Positions 24,441 to 32,385 of a DNA stretch of 35,426 nt are shown piece by piece. The notes beneath the pieces were generated by a model. The model did not search any database and was not told where the DNA came from. It was given only the letters and a program-made list of their open reading frames with translations. Position 1 is the first letter of the stretch. Every line of letters begins with the position of its first letter. The stretch lies in the NCBI GenBank assembly GCA_910579935.1, contig CAJTVQ010000042.1, forward strand, positions 1-35,426, in the 5' to 3' direction. The position numbers were made by a program, and so were the translations under genes. This DNA comes from an uncultured Lachnospiraceae bacterium (GTDB taxonomy: Bacteria > Bacillota > Clostridia > Lachnospirales > Lachnospiraceae).

Positions 24441-24621
24441 ACTTTTTTAAAATTTATGAAGAAAAGAGAAGGTTTCATCCGTTATAAGAATAGAAGAAGC
24501 CGGAATATTTTTAGTTTTTAAAAAAATTTAAGAAATTTTTAAGCTTATTCTCATCGTATTGTTAGAAAAATGCAATATAATGAAACGGTAAGTTACCGGC
24601 ACGGTACAGCACAAATGCTTG

Positions 24622-24675
24622 CACAGTCCGCTCCATCGGGTCGCAAATGCGCAGTTTATGCGCATTTGGACTGTG
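24622..24675. repeat. Nested palindrome upstream of the MacB-like operon
   Basis: CAAATGCGCA (24644-24653) is perfectly complementary to TGCGCATTTG (24659-24668) around GTTTA. An outer CACAGTC (24622-24628) pairs with GACTGTG (24669-24675), leaving a 15-nt bulge on one side. A third TACAGTCCAAA follows at about 24689. From 24441 to 24808 there is no gene. Confidence 0.65.
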
Positions 24676-24723
24676 AATAGCAATCTTACAGTCCAAAATT
24701 GCGAAAAACTATCTTGACAAGGG

Positions 24724-24752
24724 TTGACAAAAATACAAAAATAGATTATTGT
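24724..24752 (+). promoter_or_regulatory. Promoter of the MacB-like efflux operon
   Basis: TTGACA (24724-24729), 17-nt spacer, TATTGT (24747-24752). Another TTGACA lies 10 bp upstream at 24714. Confidence 0.6.
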
Positions 24753-24808
24753 ATTAGACGAGTAATACAATGAGGCAACGTATGGAGCGCATCACAGGAG
24801 GAGGAGAA

Positions 24809-25567
24809 ATGAGTGCATTGGTTGAAATACGGGATATATGTAAGGTATACAATCCCGGAGAAAATGAGGTAAGGGCGTTAGACCATGTGGACCTTACGAT
24901 CCATGAAAAGGAATTCGTGGCAATCATCGGCCAGTCCGGTTCCGGCAAATCCACACTGATGAATATGCTGGGATGCCTGGATGTGCCTACCAGCGGCACT
25001 TATATGCTGCATGATAAGGATGTGTCACATATGAGCGATAATGAACTTTCCGATATCAGAAATAAGGAAATCGGGTTCATTTTCCAGGGTTTTAACCTGA
25101 TTGCCAACCTGACGGCGCTGGAGAATGTGGAGCTTCCGTTGATCTACAGAGGGGTATCGAGACGGGAGAGGATGCGGCTTTCCGAGACGGCGCTGGAAAA
25201 GGTAGGGCTGGCAAAGCGGAAGACCCATAGGCCATCGGAAATGTCGGGAGGACAGCAGCAGCGGGTGGCAATCGCAAGGGCGATCGCGCAGGCGCCTCCG
25301 ATTATTCTGGCCGATGAGCCAACCGGTAATCTGGATTCCGGTTCCACAAAAGAAATCATGGGAATCCTGAAAGGGCTGCACGAGGAAGGCAGAACGGTCA
25401 TACTGATCACGCATGATAATGAAATAGCGGCACAGGCGAAGCGTGTGATTAAGATAATGGATGGAAGAATCGTACATGATTCCGCGAATGATACGGAGAA
25501 AAAAGAGAAAAAAGAGATAGAAGAGATAAAAGAATCCGGTGCGAGAGGAGAGGACATCAATGAGTGA
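24809..25567 (+). CDS. MacB/LolD-type ABC transporter ATP-binding protein
   Basis: A 252-aa ATPase. The frame opens at 24770, but AGGAGGAG stands just before ATG 24809, which also gives the family-typical N-terminus. Walker A is GQSGSGKST (41-49), the signature is MSGGQQQRVAIARA, Walker B is IILADEPTGNLD and the switch His lies in LITHDNE. This is the MacB/LolD group that powers mechanotransmission exporters with FtsX-like permeases. The C-terminus has an unusual Lys/Glu-rich tail (EKKEKKEIEEIKE). It overlaps the adaptor gene by 8 nt and forms a three-gene operon. Confidence 0.93.
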   Translation: MSALVEIRDICKVYNPGENEVRALDHVDLTIHEKEFVAIIGQSGSGKSTLMNMLGCLDVPTSGTYMLHDKDVSHMSDNELSDIRNKEIGFIFQGFNLIANLTALENVELPLIYRGVSRRERMRLSETALEKVGLAKRKTHRPSEMSGGQQQRVAIARAIAQAPPIILADEPTGNLDSGSTKEIMGILKGLHEEGRTVILITHDNEIAAQAKRVIKIMDGRIVHDSANDTEKKEKKEIEEIKESGARGEDINE

Positions 25568-27068
25568 TATGGATTTACAGAAATCAGAAAAGCAGAAACA
25601 GAAAGAGTTTAAGAAAGCAGAGAAGAAAAAGGCAAAAGAAGAAAAGAAACAGGCAAAAACCGCTATGGAACCCGGAAGGAAAAAGAAGATCATCAAAAGA
25701 AGCATTTTCGGAGGCGTGGCGGCAGTTTTTGTACTGTTTATCGTGTACAGCAACATTGCGGCGGCAAACGCAAAACCGATAGTATCCACCATGGCGGTAA
25801 CGAGAGGGGATATTGAACAGACCATCAGTACCAGCGGTTCCGTGGTATCGGATGAAGTAAAGGTTTACTTTGCGCCGGCCAGCGTGCAGGTTGGGACGAT
25901 CCATGTGAAGCTGGGGGAAAGCGCTTCCAAAGGCCAGGCCGTGATTACATATGACGAGACAGATCTGGCAAATGAAAAGAGAACCGCGGAACTGAAACTG
26001 CAGCAGAACGAAGGCAGTTATAAAGATTCCATCCAGAAAAACAACGAAAGCCTTGGTGATCTGGGAGAGGCCAATGTGAATCTGGCAGTCCTGGAGCAGC
26101 AGATCACGGATATTGATAATTATATCAAGGAATTACAGAAGAATGTGGATGATAAGAAAGCAGCCCTTGCCCATGAAGGCGCACTTTTGCAGATCTCATT
26201 GATCGACTGGGCGGATGACCCGATGTCCGATGAATACGAGAATCTGCAGAAACTGGTACAGATCAATACCTATGAACAGTCAAACAATGCAGAAATACGC
26301 GCGTGGGAGGACGAAATCACAAAATACACCGACATGCTGAACAACTGCAAAGAATATAAGTCCGAGATGAAATCCCAGAAAAGCTCAGCGGAAAGCACGA
26401 AGCTGAACGCAGGCGGCAAAGAAGAACTGGAAGCAAAGACAGAAATAGAAACGATCAGTTCACAGGAAACGCTGGATGCCATTTTGGCAACGGAAAACGG
26501 TATTATGGCGGAGTTTGACGGTGTGGTAACAGAGATGAACGCAGTGGAAGGAAAGACTCCCACGGTAGGAGAGCAGCTGTTTAAACTGGAAAGCACCGAG
26601 AATGTGAAAGTCACGATCACCATTTCCAAGTACGATCTGGAAAAAATAAGGGTAGGACAGAAAGCGGCCGTTACCATCGGGGGATTCACTTATGACGGTG
26701 AAGTATCCAAAATAGACAAGATGGCAACGAAGAATAACAGCGGCGCTTCCGTGGTAAATACGGATATAAAGATTCTGAATCCGGACGAGAATATTTTCCT
26801 CGGCGTGGAAGCCAAGGTTTCCGTCAGCACCGAGAAATCCGAGGGGACGCTTTTGGTGCCCTTCAGTGCGGTAAATACGGATATGGACGGCAGTTTCGTA
26901 TACGCGGTGGAAAACGGTATTGTGGTGAAGAAGCCGGTGCAGACAGGCATTTCTTCTGCAATTGACGTAGAGATAACGGAAGGCCTGAACGAAGGAGACC
27001 AGATACTGACAGAGGTGAACAGCGGAATTTCCGAGGGCATGGCGGTGACGGCAATGCCGCAGCAGTAA
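25560..27068 (+). CDS. Membrane fusion (HlyD/MacA-like) efflux adaptor
   Basis: A 502-aa protein starting at ATG 25560, inside the end of the ATPase gene. Residues 1-47 are extremely Lys/Glu/Gln-rich and cytoplasmic. One transmembrane helix follows (about 53-73, ending VYSNIAAANAK), then a lipoyl-like half (GDIEQTISTSGSVVSDEV), a long coiled coil (about 140-300) and a second lipoyl/beta-barrel part (IMAEFDGVVTEMNA... VGEQLFKLE) and C-terminal membrane-proximal domain (GTLLVPFSAVNTD). This is the MacA layout, in a Gram-positive lacking an outer-membrane channel. It links the FtsX-like permease to extracellular substrate handling. Confidence 0.93.
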   Translation: MSDMDLQKSEKQKQKEFKKAEKKKAKEEKKQAKTAMEPGRKKKIIKRSIFGGVAAVFVLFIVYSNIAAANAKPIVSTMAVTRGDIEQTISTSGSVVSDEVKVYFAPASVQVGTIHVKLGESASKGQAVITYDETDLANEKRTAELKLQQNEGSYKDSIQKNNESLGDLGEANVNLAVLEQQITDIDNYIKELQKNVDDKKAALAHEGALLQISLIDWADDPMSDEYENLQKLVQINTYEQSNNAEIRAWEDEITKYTDMLNNCKEYKSEMKSQKSSAESTKLNAGGKEELEAKTEIETISSQETLDAILATENGIMAEFDGVVTEMNAVEGKTPTVGEQLFKLESTENVKVTITISKYDLEKIRVGQKAAVTIGGFTYDGEVSKIDKMATKNNSGASVVNTDIKILNPDENIFLGVEAKVSVSTEKSEGTLLVPFSAVNTDMDGSFVYAVENGIVVKKPVQTGISSAIDVEITEGLNEGDQILTEVNSGISEGMAVTAMPQQ

Positions 27069-27082
27069 CGGGGGGTTTTTAT

Positions 27083-28303
27083 ATGGCACAGATATGGGAA
27101 TATATAAAAATTGCCCTGATGAATATCAAGAGCAACAAAGGCCGTTCCGTTCTTACCATGCTGGGCATTATCATCGGTATTGCATCGGTGATCATGGTCA
27201 TGGCCATTGGAAACGGCGTAAGGGGGCAGATCAACGATGAACTGGAGAGCATGGGAAGCGGTTTGATTGAGCTGATGCTGGATACGACCCTGGATGATGT
27301 GACCATGCGGTTCAGGGAAGATGATTTTGATTTAATCCGTACAAGGATTGACCATGTGAAAGGGGTTACCCCCCTGATCGGCGGATGGGGACAGGCAAAC
27401 GGCGCCAAGGGAAACTATGAGGCGCAGGCGCTCGGCGGTACGGAGGGGCTGCAATACTATTCCGGCAACGGCGGGCCGGTGATTAAAGGAAGATATTTCA
27501 CAGAGGAAGACGTGGCAGGCAGCAGGCGTGTGTGCGTTATTTCCGAGAGCAACGCCGTAAGCCTGTTCGGGACTACGGATGTGGTGGGACTGAGCTTTGA
27601 ACTGTCCATTTACGGAATCTCCAATGAAGTAACGATCGTGGGAATACGTGAGGACAGTACGGGTACGCTCGTAAATACTTCCACGAGTACGCGGATTACC
27701 GTGGAAATGCCATATACATCCATGGCGGACGCATATTACTACTATGTGGAGGAATTCAGCGACCTGCTGATCTTTGCGGAGGCTTCGGAATATTGTACGG
27801 AGGTGGCGCAAAATACCATTGCCTTACTGGAGAACAAATATGATGTACGGGGCGAAGGGCAGATCATGGTGCAGAGCATTTCGGACATGTCGGCGCAGTT
27901 TGACAGTATTTTGGGCATTGTCACGCTGTTCATTTCCTTCGTGGCTGCCATATCCCTGCTGGTAGGCGGTATCGGCGTTATGAATATTATGCTGGTATCC
28001 GTAACCGAGCGTACAAGAGAGATCGGTATCCGTAAGTCACTGGGAGCAAGAACCGGTTCCATCCTGCTGCAGTTTCTCGCGGAAGCGGCGATTATTACCA
28101 TGCTGGGCGGACTGATCGGAATTGTGCTGGGGATTCTGGGAGGTAATCTGGTATGCTCCATTGCAAACATTACGGCGAGGACACAGGTATCCACCATTAT
28201 CGGAGCGACGTTATTCTCGTCGGCAGTGGGATTGTTCTTTGGTATCTATCCGGCAAGGAAAGCGGCGAAACTCAGCCCGATTGAGGCTTTGCGGCATGAA
28301 TGA
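27083..28303 (+). CDS. MacB-like ABC transporter permease (FtsX fold)
   Basis: A 406-aa permease. The N-terminal helix begins with the family MLGIIIGIASVIMVMAIGNG motif (about 27-47), followed by a MacB periplasmic-core-like domain (about 48-280) and three C-terminal FtsX helices (about 280-305, 330-365, 370-392) with GGIGVMNIMLVSVTERTREIG and IGIRKSLGA. The end PARKAAKLSPIEALRHE is the classic MacB-family C-terminus. GGGGG lies upstream, 14 nt after the adaptor stop. It completes the tripartite exporter, often used for antimicrobial peptides; the substrate here is unknown. Confidence 0.95.
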   Translation: MAQIWEYIKIALMNIKSNKGRSVLTMLGIIIGIASVIMVMAIGNGVRGQINDELESMGSGLIELMLDTTLDDVTMRFREDDFDLIRTRIDHVKGVTPLIGGWGQANGAKGNYEAQALGGTEGLQYYSGNGGPVIKGRYFTEEDVAGSRRVCVISESNAVSLFGTTDVVGLSFELSIYGISNEVTIVGIREDSTGTLVNTSTSTRITVEMPYTSMADAYYYYVEEFSDLLIFAEASEYCTEVAQNTIALLENKYDVRGEGQIMVQSISDMSAQFDSILGIVTLFISFVAAISLLVGGIGVMNIMLVSVTERTREIGIRKSLGARTGSILLQFLAEAAIITMLGGLIGIVLGILGGNLVCSIANITARTQVSTIIGATLFSSAVGLFFGIYPARKAAKLSPIEALRHE

Positions 28304-28392
28304 AACTGCCGGTCCCTCAGCTGTGGCGGGAAAAATAATGATTACAGGAAACGGCTTGTATTCCGCAAGGGAGCAGGCTGTTTCCATTTTTG

Positions 28393-28600
28393 AAGACAGC
28401 GCCGCCTGAAATCAGCAAAAACAGCCGGAAGGAAACGATAAGAAATAGCGCCGTTTTTTTGAACGGATTTTCAGAGCTGAATTGCAAGGCAGCCTCAGGA
28501 TTGGGACAGAGGCAGGGCAGACAGAAACTGAAAATTGATTTCCGTGCGGGAACAGTATTTCCACTTGCACTTTAATAGAATTTCAGTATAATAAAAGAAT
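28393..28600 (+). repeat. Intergenic repeat with promoter at its end, copy 2
   Basis: Partner of 5944-6155 (see there). It occupies most of the 371-nt gap between the permease and the YcxB-like gene, keeps GAAACGATAAG, GCGCCGTTTTTTT and GATTTCCGTG, and places the promoter 19 nt after GATTTCCGTG as in copy 1. No gene in the gap. Confidence 0.7.
28565..28592 (+). promoter_or_regulatory. Promoter before the YcxB-like gene
   Basis: TTGCAC (28565-28570), 16-nt spacer, TATAAT (28587-28592). Confidence 0.75.
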
Positions 28601-28674
28601 GAATAAGACATTTCCGAATAGCAACGGATAGGCAGATTAGACACGGAAGAACCGAATCGATAAGGAGCAATCGG

Positions 28675-29154
28675 ATGGAACTGGAATTCGACGTTAAAAT
28701 AACGGCAAATATTTTATATGACTATATGCTGCGGCACACCTATTACAGTGCGCCAGGACTGCTTGGCACGATAGCGGGAGCGCTTATGCTGGTATATTTT
28801 TTTTCACAGGGCGGCGTGATCTTTCTCATAGCGGGAGCAGTTATCCTGTTATACCTGCCGTGGACGCTGTTCATCCGGTCCAGACAGCAGATGGTGAATA
28901 CGCCGGCGTTTAAAGAACCCCTGCATTACCGGCTGACGGAAGAAGGAATAGAAGTATCGCAGGGCGGGGAAGTTCAGACACAGAAATGGGAAGATATGTT
29001 TAAGGCGGTTTCCACCCAGAGGAGTCTGATCGTATATACGTCAAAAATAAATGCATCCATCTTTCCCAAACAGAATCTGGGCGAACTGACGCCACAGGTG
29101 ATCCGGATGATTTCCACGCATATGCCTCCGGCGAAGGTAAAGATACGGGGATGA
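28675..29154 (+). CDS. YcxB-like membrane protein
   Basis: A 159-aa protein with two adjacent transmembrane helices (about 28-46 and 48-65) followed by a soluble PH-like domain (about 80-150: HYRLTEEGIEVSQGGEVQTQKWEDMFKAVSTQRSLIVYTSKINASIFPKQ). This matches the YcxB-like family, whose function is not established. AAGGAG lies about 8 nt before ATG 28675. It is the first gene of a long plus-strand run into tsaE and may share its promoter with the t6A genes. Confidence 0.8.
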   Translation: MELEFDVKITANILYDYMLRHTYYSAPGLLGTIAGALMLVYFFSQGGVIFLIAGAVILLYLPWTLFIRSRQQMVNTPAFKEPLHYRLTEEGIEVSQGGEVQTQKWEDMFKAVSTQRSLIVYTSKINASIFPKQNLGELTPQVIRMISTHMPPAKVKIRG

Positions 29155-29206
29155 CAAAGTTGTCTGTAAAGATAATGGACAAAGCAGCAATGGAAGCGAC
29201 AGGAAA

Positions 29207-29677
29207 ATGGTAAATAAAATGCTAAATAGAATAGAAACAAACAGTGCGGAAGAAACCTATGCGCTGGGAAAACAGATAGGAGAACAGGCATCCGCCGGGG
29301 AAGTCTACACGCTGATAGGGGATTTGGGCGTGGGCAAGACGGTATTTACCCAGGGGGTTGCAAAAGGGCTTGGCATAGAGGAAGCAGTCAGCAGTCCCAC
29401 GTTTACGATTTTGCAGGTATACGAAGAAGGCAGGCTTCCGTTTGCCCATTTTGACGTTTACCGCATCGGGGACGTGGAAGAGATGGATGAAATCGGCTAT
29501 GAGGACTATTTTTACGGAAACGGCATATGTCTGATCGAATGGGCAGACCTCGTAAGAGAGATACTGCCGGAGCATTATTGGGAGATCACGATCCGTAAAG
29601 ATCTGGCCAGGGGGACGGATTTCAGATTGATAACGGTAGAGGAGAAGTTTGCGCCTGTGCCGCGTCCGCAGACTTAG
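29207..29677 (+). CDS. tsaE: tRNA t6A-modification ATPase TsaE
   Basis: A 156-aa P-loop ATPase that works with TsaB and TsaD to make N6-threonylcarbamoyladenosine at position 37 of ANN-decoding tRNAs. Walker A is GDLGVGKT, followed by the family SPTFTI; FAHFDVYRI and LIEWADLV are also conserved. The start is unclear: ATG 29207 touches its AGGAAA, while ATG 29219 is about 12 nt from it. The last nine codons lie in the first part of a leader repeat (29649-29706), so the C-terminal APVPRPQT is encoded by repeat sequence. tsaB follows after 29 nt. Confidence 0.93.
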   Translation: MVNKMLNRIETNSAEETYALGKQIGEQASAGEVYTLIGDLGVGKTVFTQGVAKGLGIEEAVSSPTFTILQVYEEGRLPFAHFDVYRIGDVEEMDEIGYEDYFYGNGICLIEWADLVREILPEHYWEITIRKDLARGTDFRLITVEEKFAPVPRPQT

Positions 29678-29706
29678 AGGCGTGCTAGGCAGAAATGAGG
29701 AACGAA
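29649..29706 (+). repeat. Hairpin/Shine-Dalgarno leader repeat, copy C
   Basis: Core TTGCGCCTGTGCCGCGTCCG plus CAGACTT differs from copy A by six transitions in 27 nt. AGAGGCGTGCTAGGC and GAAATGAGG follow; the latter (29692-29700) is the tsaB ribosome site. The first half is also the end of tsaE. Confidence 0.65.
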
Positions 29707-30474
29707 ATGAAGATTTTGGCGCTTGACAGCTCCGGTTTGGTAGCATCCGCAGCAATAACGGAGAATGACCTGCTGGTTGCTGAGTATGATATTCAGTATA
29801 AGAAGACACATTCCCAGACATTGCTGCCGATGCTGGAAGAAATAAGGCGCATGGTCGATTTAGATATGGAATCCGTGGATGCGGTGGCGCTGGCAGCGGG
29901 GCCCGGCTCATTTACGGGACTGCGGATTGGTTCCGCGACGGCAAAGGGACTGGGTTTGGCGCTGGATATCCCCATAGTAGAGATACCGACTTTGGAAGGA
30001 CTGGCCTATAACCTGTACGGGTCGGCAGATTATATATGCCCGATCATGGATGCGAGGCGCGGGCAGGTCTATACCGGTGTTTATGAGTTTGTATGGGAAA
30101 AAGGAGAATGCGGCGGCAGCATAACCGGCGGTCCGGCAGGATATTCCATTCAGGCAGTTGTACCCCCATGTGCAGCGGCGATTGAAGAAATTGCCCAAAA
30201 GCTGAATGATTTGGGCCGCCGGGTCATATTTTTAGGAGACGGGGTTCCCGTATTCCGGCAGAGGCTGGCAGAGCTTATGCAGGTGGAATACAGTTTTGCA
30301 CCGGCGCATATGAACCGGCAGAGGGCAGCATCCATCGCAGCGCTCGGAAGTATTTATTTTAAAGAAGGAAAGACAGTTCCGGCGGCAGAGCATGTCCCTG
30401 TCTATCTGAGACTGTCCCAGGCAGAACGGGAGCGCAACGAGCGGAACAGACAGGGGAAAGCTGGAGAGGCGTGA
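29707..30474 (+). CDS. tsaB: tRNA t6A-modification scaffold protein TsaB
   Basis: A 255-aa ASKHA-fold protein, partner of TsaD in t6A synthesis. The start at 29707 gives the canonical MKILALDSSG; the in-frame ATG at 29695 is part of the ribosome site. Conserved parts include KKTHSQTLLPMLEEI and ALAAGPGSFTGLRIG. The C-terminal third (VPVYLRLSQAERERN) matches bacterial TsaB of normal length. Leader repeats occur on both sides, before its own start and before rimI. Confidence 0.95.
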   Translation: MKILALDSSGLVASAAITENDLLVAEYDIQYKKTHSQTLLPMLEEIRRMVDLDMESVDAVALAAGPGSFTGLRIGSATAKGLGLALDIPIVEIPTLEGLAYNLYGSADYICPIMDARRGQVYTGVYEFVWEKGECGGSITGGPAGYSIQAVVPPCAAAIEEIAQKLNDLGRRVIFLGDGVPVFRQRLAELMQVEYSFAPAHMNRQRAASIAALGSIYFKEGKTVPAAEHVPVYLRLSQAERERNERNRQGKAGEA

Positions 30475-30568
30475 AAGATTTTTTCAGCCTTTTACTCCCG
30501 GTTTTGTGTCTGCACTGCATTCACAGACTTGAAAGGCGCGATAGGACAGCGCGGAAATGAGGTAACGC
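30473..30568 (+). repeat. Hairpin/Shine-Dalgarno leader repeat, copy B
   Basis: Begins at the tsaB stop (TGAAAGATTTTTTC) and keeps TTGTGTCTGCACTGCATTCA plus CAGACTT, a GGCGC/GCGC helix and GAAATGAGG (30554-30562), the rimI ribosome site. Four transitions in 27 nt separate it from copy A. An ATG-AGG-TAA minigene overlaps the site. Confidence 0.7.
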
Positions 30569-31060
30569 ATGATAACGGTCAGACGGATGGAAGAGCGTGA
30601 CGCAGGGACTGCAGCCCGCCTGGAGGCGGAAAATTTTTCAATGCCATGGTCGGAACATGCTTTCCTGGAGACGCTCCGGTGCGGCTATGCCTGTTACTAT
30701 GTGGCGGAAACGGACGAAGAGGGAAGGGACGGAAAAGTAATCGGAATCTGCGGACTTCGCAATCTGGCAGGAGAAGGCGAGATCACCAATGTGGTGGTGG
30801 CGGAAAGCTGCCGCCGTATGGGAGCAGCCGGACTGATGCTGGAAAGAGTACTGGCGGAAGGTACGGAATTGGGTATCGAGTCCTTTACCTTAGAGGTGAG
30901 ATGCAGCAACCGGGCGGCTATCGGCCTGTATGAAAAGTTTGGCTTCCGCAGCGAGGGCGTACGCAGGAATTTTTATGAAAAACCGCGGGAGGACGCCCTG
31001 ATCATGTGGAAAAGGAAGGCTGCAGCCAGTGCCGGACAGGAAAGGACCGGCGCAAAGTAA
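30569..31060 (+). CDS. rimI: Ribosomal protein S18-alanine N-acetyltransferase-type GNAT
   Basis: A 163-aa GNAT acetyltransferase, named RimI by family and by its position directly after tsaB, where rimI is found across Firmicutes. Motif A for acetyl-CoA binding reads ITNVVVAESCRRMGAAGLML, followed by FTLEVRCSNRAAIGLYEKFGF and RNFYEKPREDALIMW, all hallmark RimI blocks. The C-terminal tail (AAASAGQERTGAK) is an extension. The ribosome site is supplied by leader repeat B. Substrate (S18 or other) is inferred. Confidence 0.92.
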   Translation: MITVRRMEERDAGTAARLEAENFSMPWSEHAFLETLRCGYACYYVAETDEEGRDGKVIGICGLRNLAGEGEITNVVVAESCRRMGAAGLMLERVLAEGTELGIESFTLEVRCSNRAAIGLYEKFGFRSEGVRRNFYEKPREDALIMWKRKAAASAGQERTGAK

Positions 31061-31144
31061 CAGGAATTACCACTGTTTTTGTCGTAAAAGCTCGTGTATA
31101 ATGCAGATATGGCGATATATTGTACATCTAGGGAGGATGAGACT

Positions 31145-31393
31145 ATGCGTAAATATCTGGATGAAAATAAAGTGGAACTTGTTTCCGTTATATGCAATCA
31201 CTGCGGAAAAGAATTATTGGTAAAAAATGGAATTTTAAACGAAGGATGTCTGGAAGTGAATGCTCCTTTCGGATATTTCAGCAAAAGAGACGGACAGATT
31301 CACCGGTTTGATCTGTGTGAAGACTGTTATGAAAAAATGATTGCCGGATTCCGGATACCGGTAGAAAATCAGGAGGTAAAAGAATTTCTGTAA
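31145..31393 (+). CDS. Small zinc-binding protein of unknown function (82 aa)
   Basis: ATG 31145 is preceded by GGGAGG and gives an 82-aa protein; the frame is open to 31094 without a ribosome site. Two Cys pairs, ICNHCGK (Cys17, Cys20) and LCEDCYE (Cys58, Cys61), almost certainly hold one zinc ion. The region between is mixed, with VNAPFGYFSKRDGQIHRFDL. I do not recognise a named family. It lies between rimI and rnz on the same strand but with an 84-nt gap upstream; a TATAAT at about 31098 may be part of its own promoter. Confidence 0.75.
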   Translation: MRKYLDENKVELVSVICNHCGKELLVKNGILNEGCLEVNAPFGYFSKRDGQIHRFDLCEDCYEKMIAGFRIPVENQEVKEFL

Positions 31394-31458
31394 ACTCCTG
31401 CATCTGGTCCGGCAAAGCGTGTGTCCGTGAAGTGGTACAGGCGCTGGATAGGAGTTAT

Positions 31459-32382
31459 ATGTTGGATGTATGTTTGCTCGGAACGGGGGGGATGATGCCG
31501 CTGCCTTATCGCTGGCTGACCTCCCTGATGGCGAGGTATAATGGAAAGAGTATTTTGATCGACTGCGGGGAGGGGACGCAGATAGCCATGAAGGAAAAGG
31601 GCTGGAGCCCGAAACCCATTGACATTATCTGTTTTACCCACTATCATGCGGACCATATCAGCGGACTGCCCGGAATGCTTCTCACTATGGGGAATGCGGA
31701 ACGGACAGAGCCGCTTCTTTTAGTGGGGCCGAAAGGACTGGCCAGAGTGGTGAACTCTCTGCGTGTCATTGCGCCGGAACTTCCTTTTCCCATAGAATTC
31801 ATGGAGATAACGGAGCCGGAACAGCGGTTTGAATTTGAAGGATTTCGGATTGAAGCTTTTCGGGTGAACCATAATGTGATATGCTATGGGTATAACATTA
31901 TCATAGAACGCATTGGAAAATTCCAGGTGGAAAAAGCAGTGGAACTGGGGCTGGACAGGAGATACTGGAACCGTCTGCAGAAAGGGGAGACCATCGAATT
32001 GGAAGGAAAAGTGTATACGCCGGATATGGTGCTGGGCGAAGCGAGAAAGGGCATCAAACTGACGTACTGTACCGACACCAGACCGACGGAGAGCATTGTC
32101 CGCAATGCGGAGGGAGCCGATTTGTTTATCTGTGAAGGGATGTATGGGGAACCGGACAAGCAGGAGAAAGCGAAAGAATATAAGCATATGACTTTTTATG
32201 AGGCGGCTCACCTGGCTAAGAAGGCGCGGGCGTCAAAGCTGTGGCTGACCCATTACAGTCCGTCTCTTGTGCGTGCGGAAGACTTTATGAAAGCTGTGAA
32301 GAAAATCTTTCCATATGCGGAAGCAGGTAAGGACGGCAAGAGCATAGAGCTTATGTTTGATGATGACGCAGATAGGAGGTAA
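31459..32382 (+). CDS. rnz: Ribonuclease Z
   Basis: A 307-aa metallo-beta-lactamase-fold endoribonuclease that trims tRNA 3' ends, needed where CCA is not encoded, as in the two tRNA-Ser genes of this window. ATG 31459 has TAGGAG about 6 nt upstream; the frame is open to a GTG at 31432. The zinc motif is HYHADH (61-66), with further ligands in FRVNHNVICYGY, CTDTRPTE and LTHYSP near the end. The N-terminal LLGTGGMMPLPYRWLTS is a normal rnz start. The next gene begins 3 nt after its stop. Confidence 0.93.
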   Translation: MLDVCLLGTGGMMPLPYRWLTSLMARYNGKSILIDCGEGTQIAMKEKGWSPKPIDIICFTHYHADHISGLPGMLLTMGNAERTEPLLLVGPKGLARVVNSLRVIAPELPFPIEFMEITEPEQRFEFEGFRIEAFRVNHNVICYGYNIIIERIGKFQVEKAVELGLDRRYWNRLQKGETIELEGKVYTPDMVLGEARKGIKLTYCTDTRPTESIVRNAEGADLFICEGMYGEPDKQEKAKEYKHMTFYEAAHLAKKARASKLWLTHYSPSLVRAEDFMKAVKKIFPYAEAGKDGKSIELMFDDDADRR

Positions 32383-32385
32383 AAT

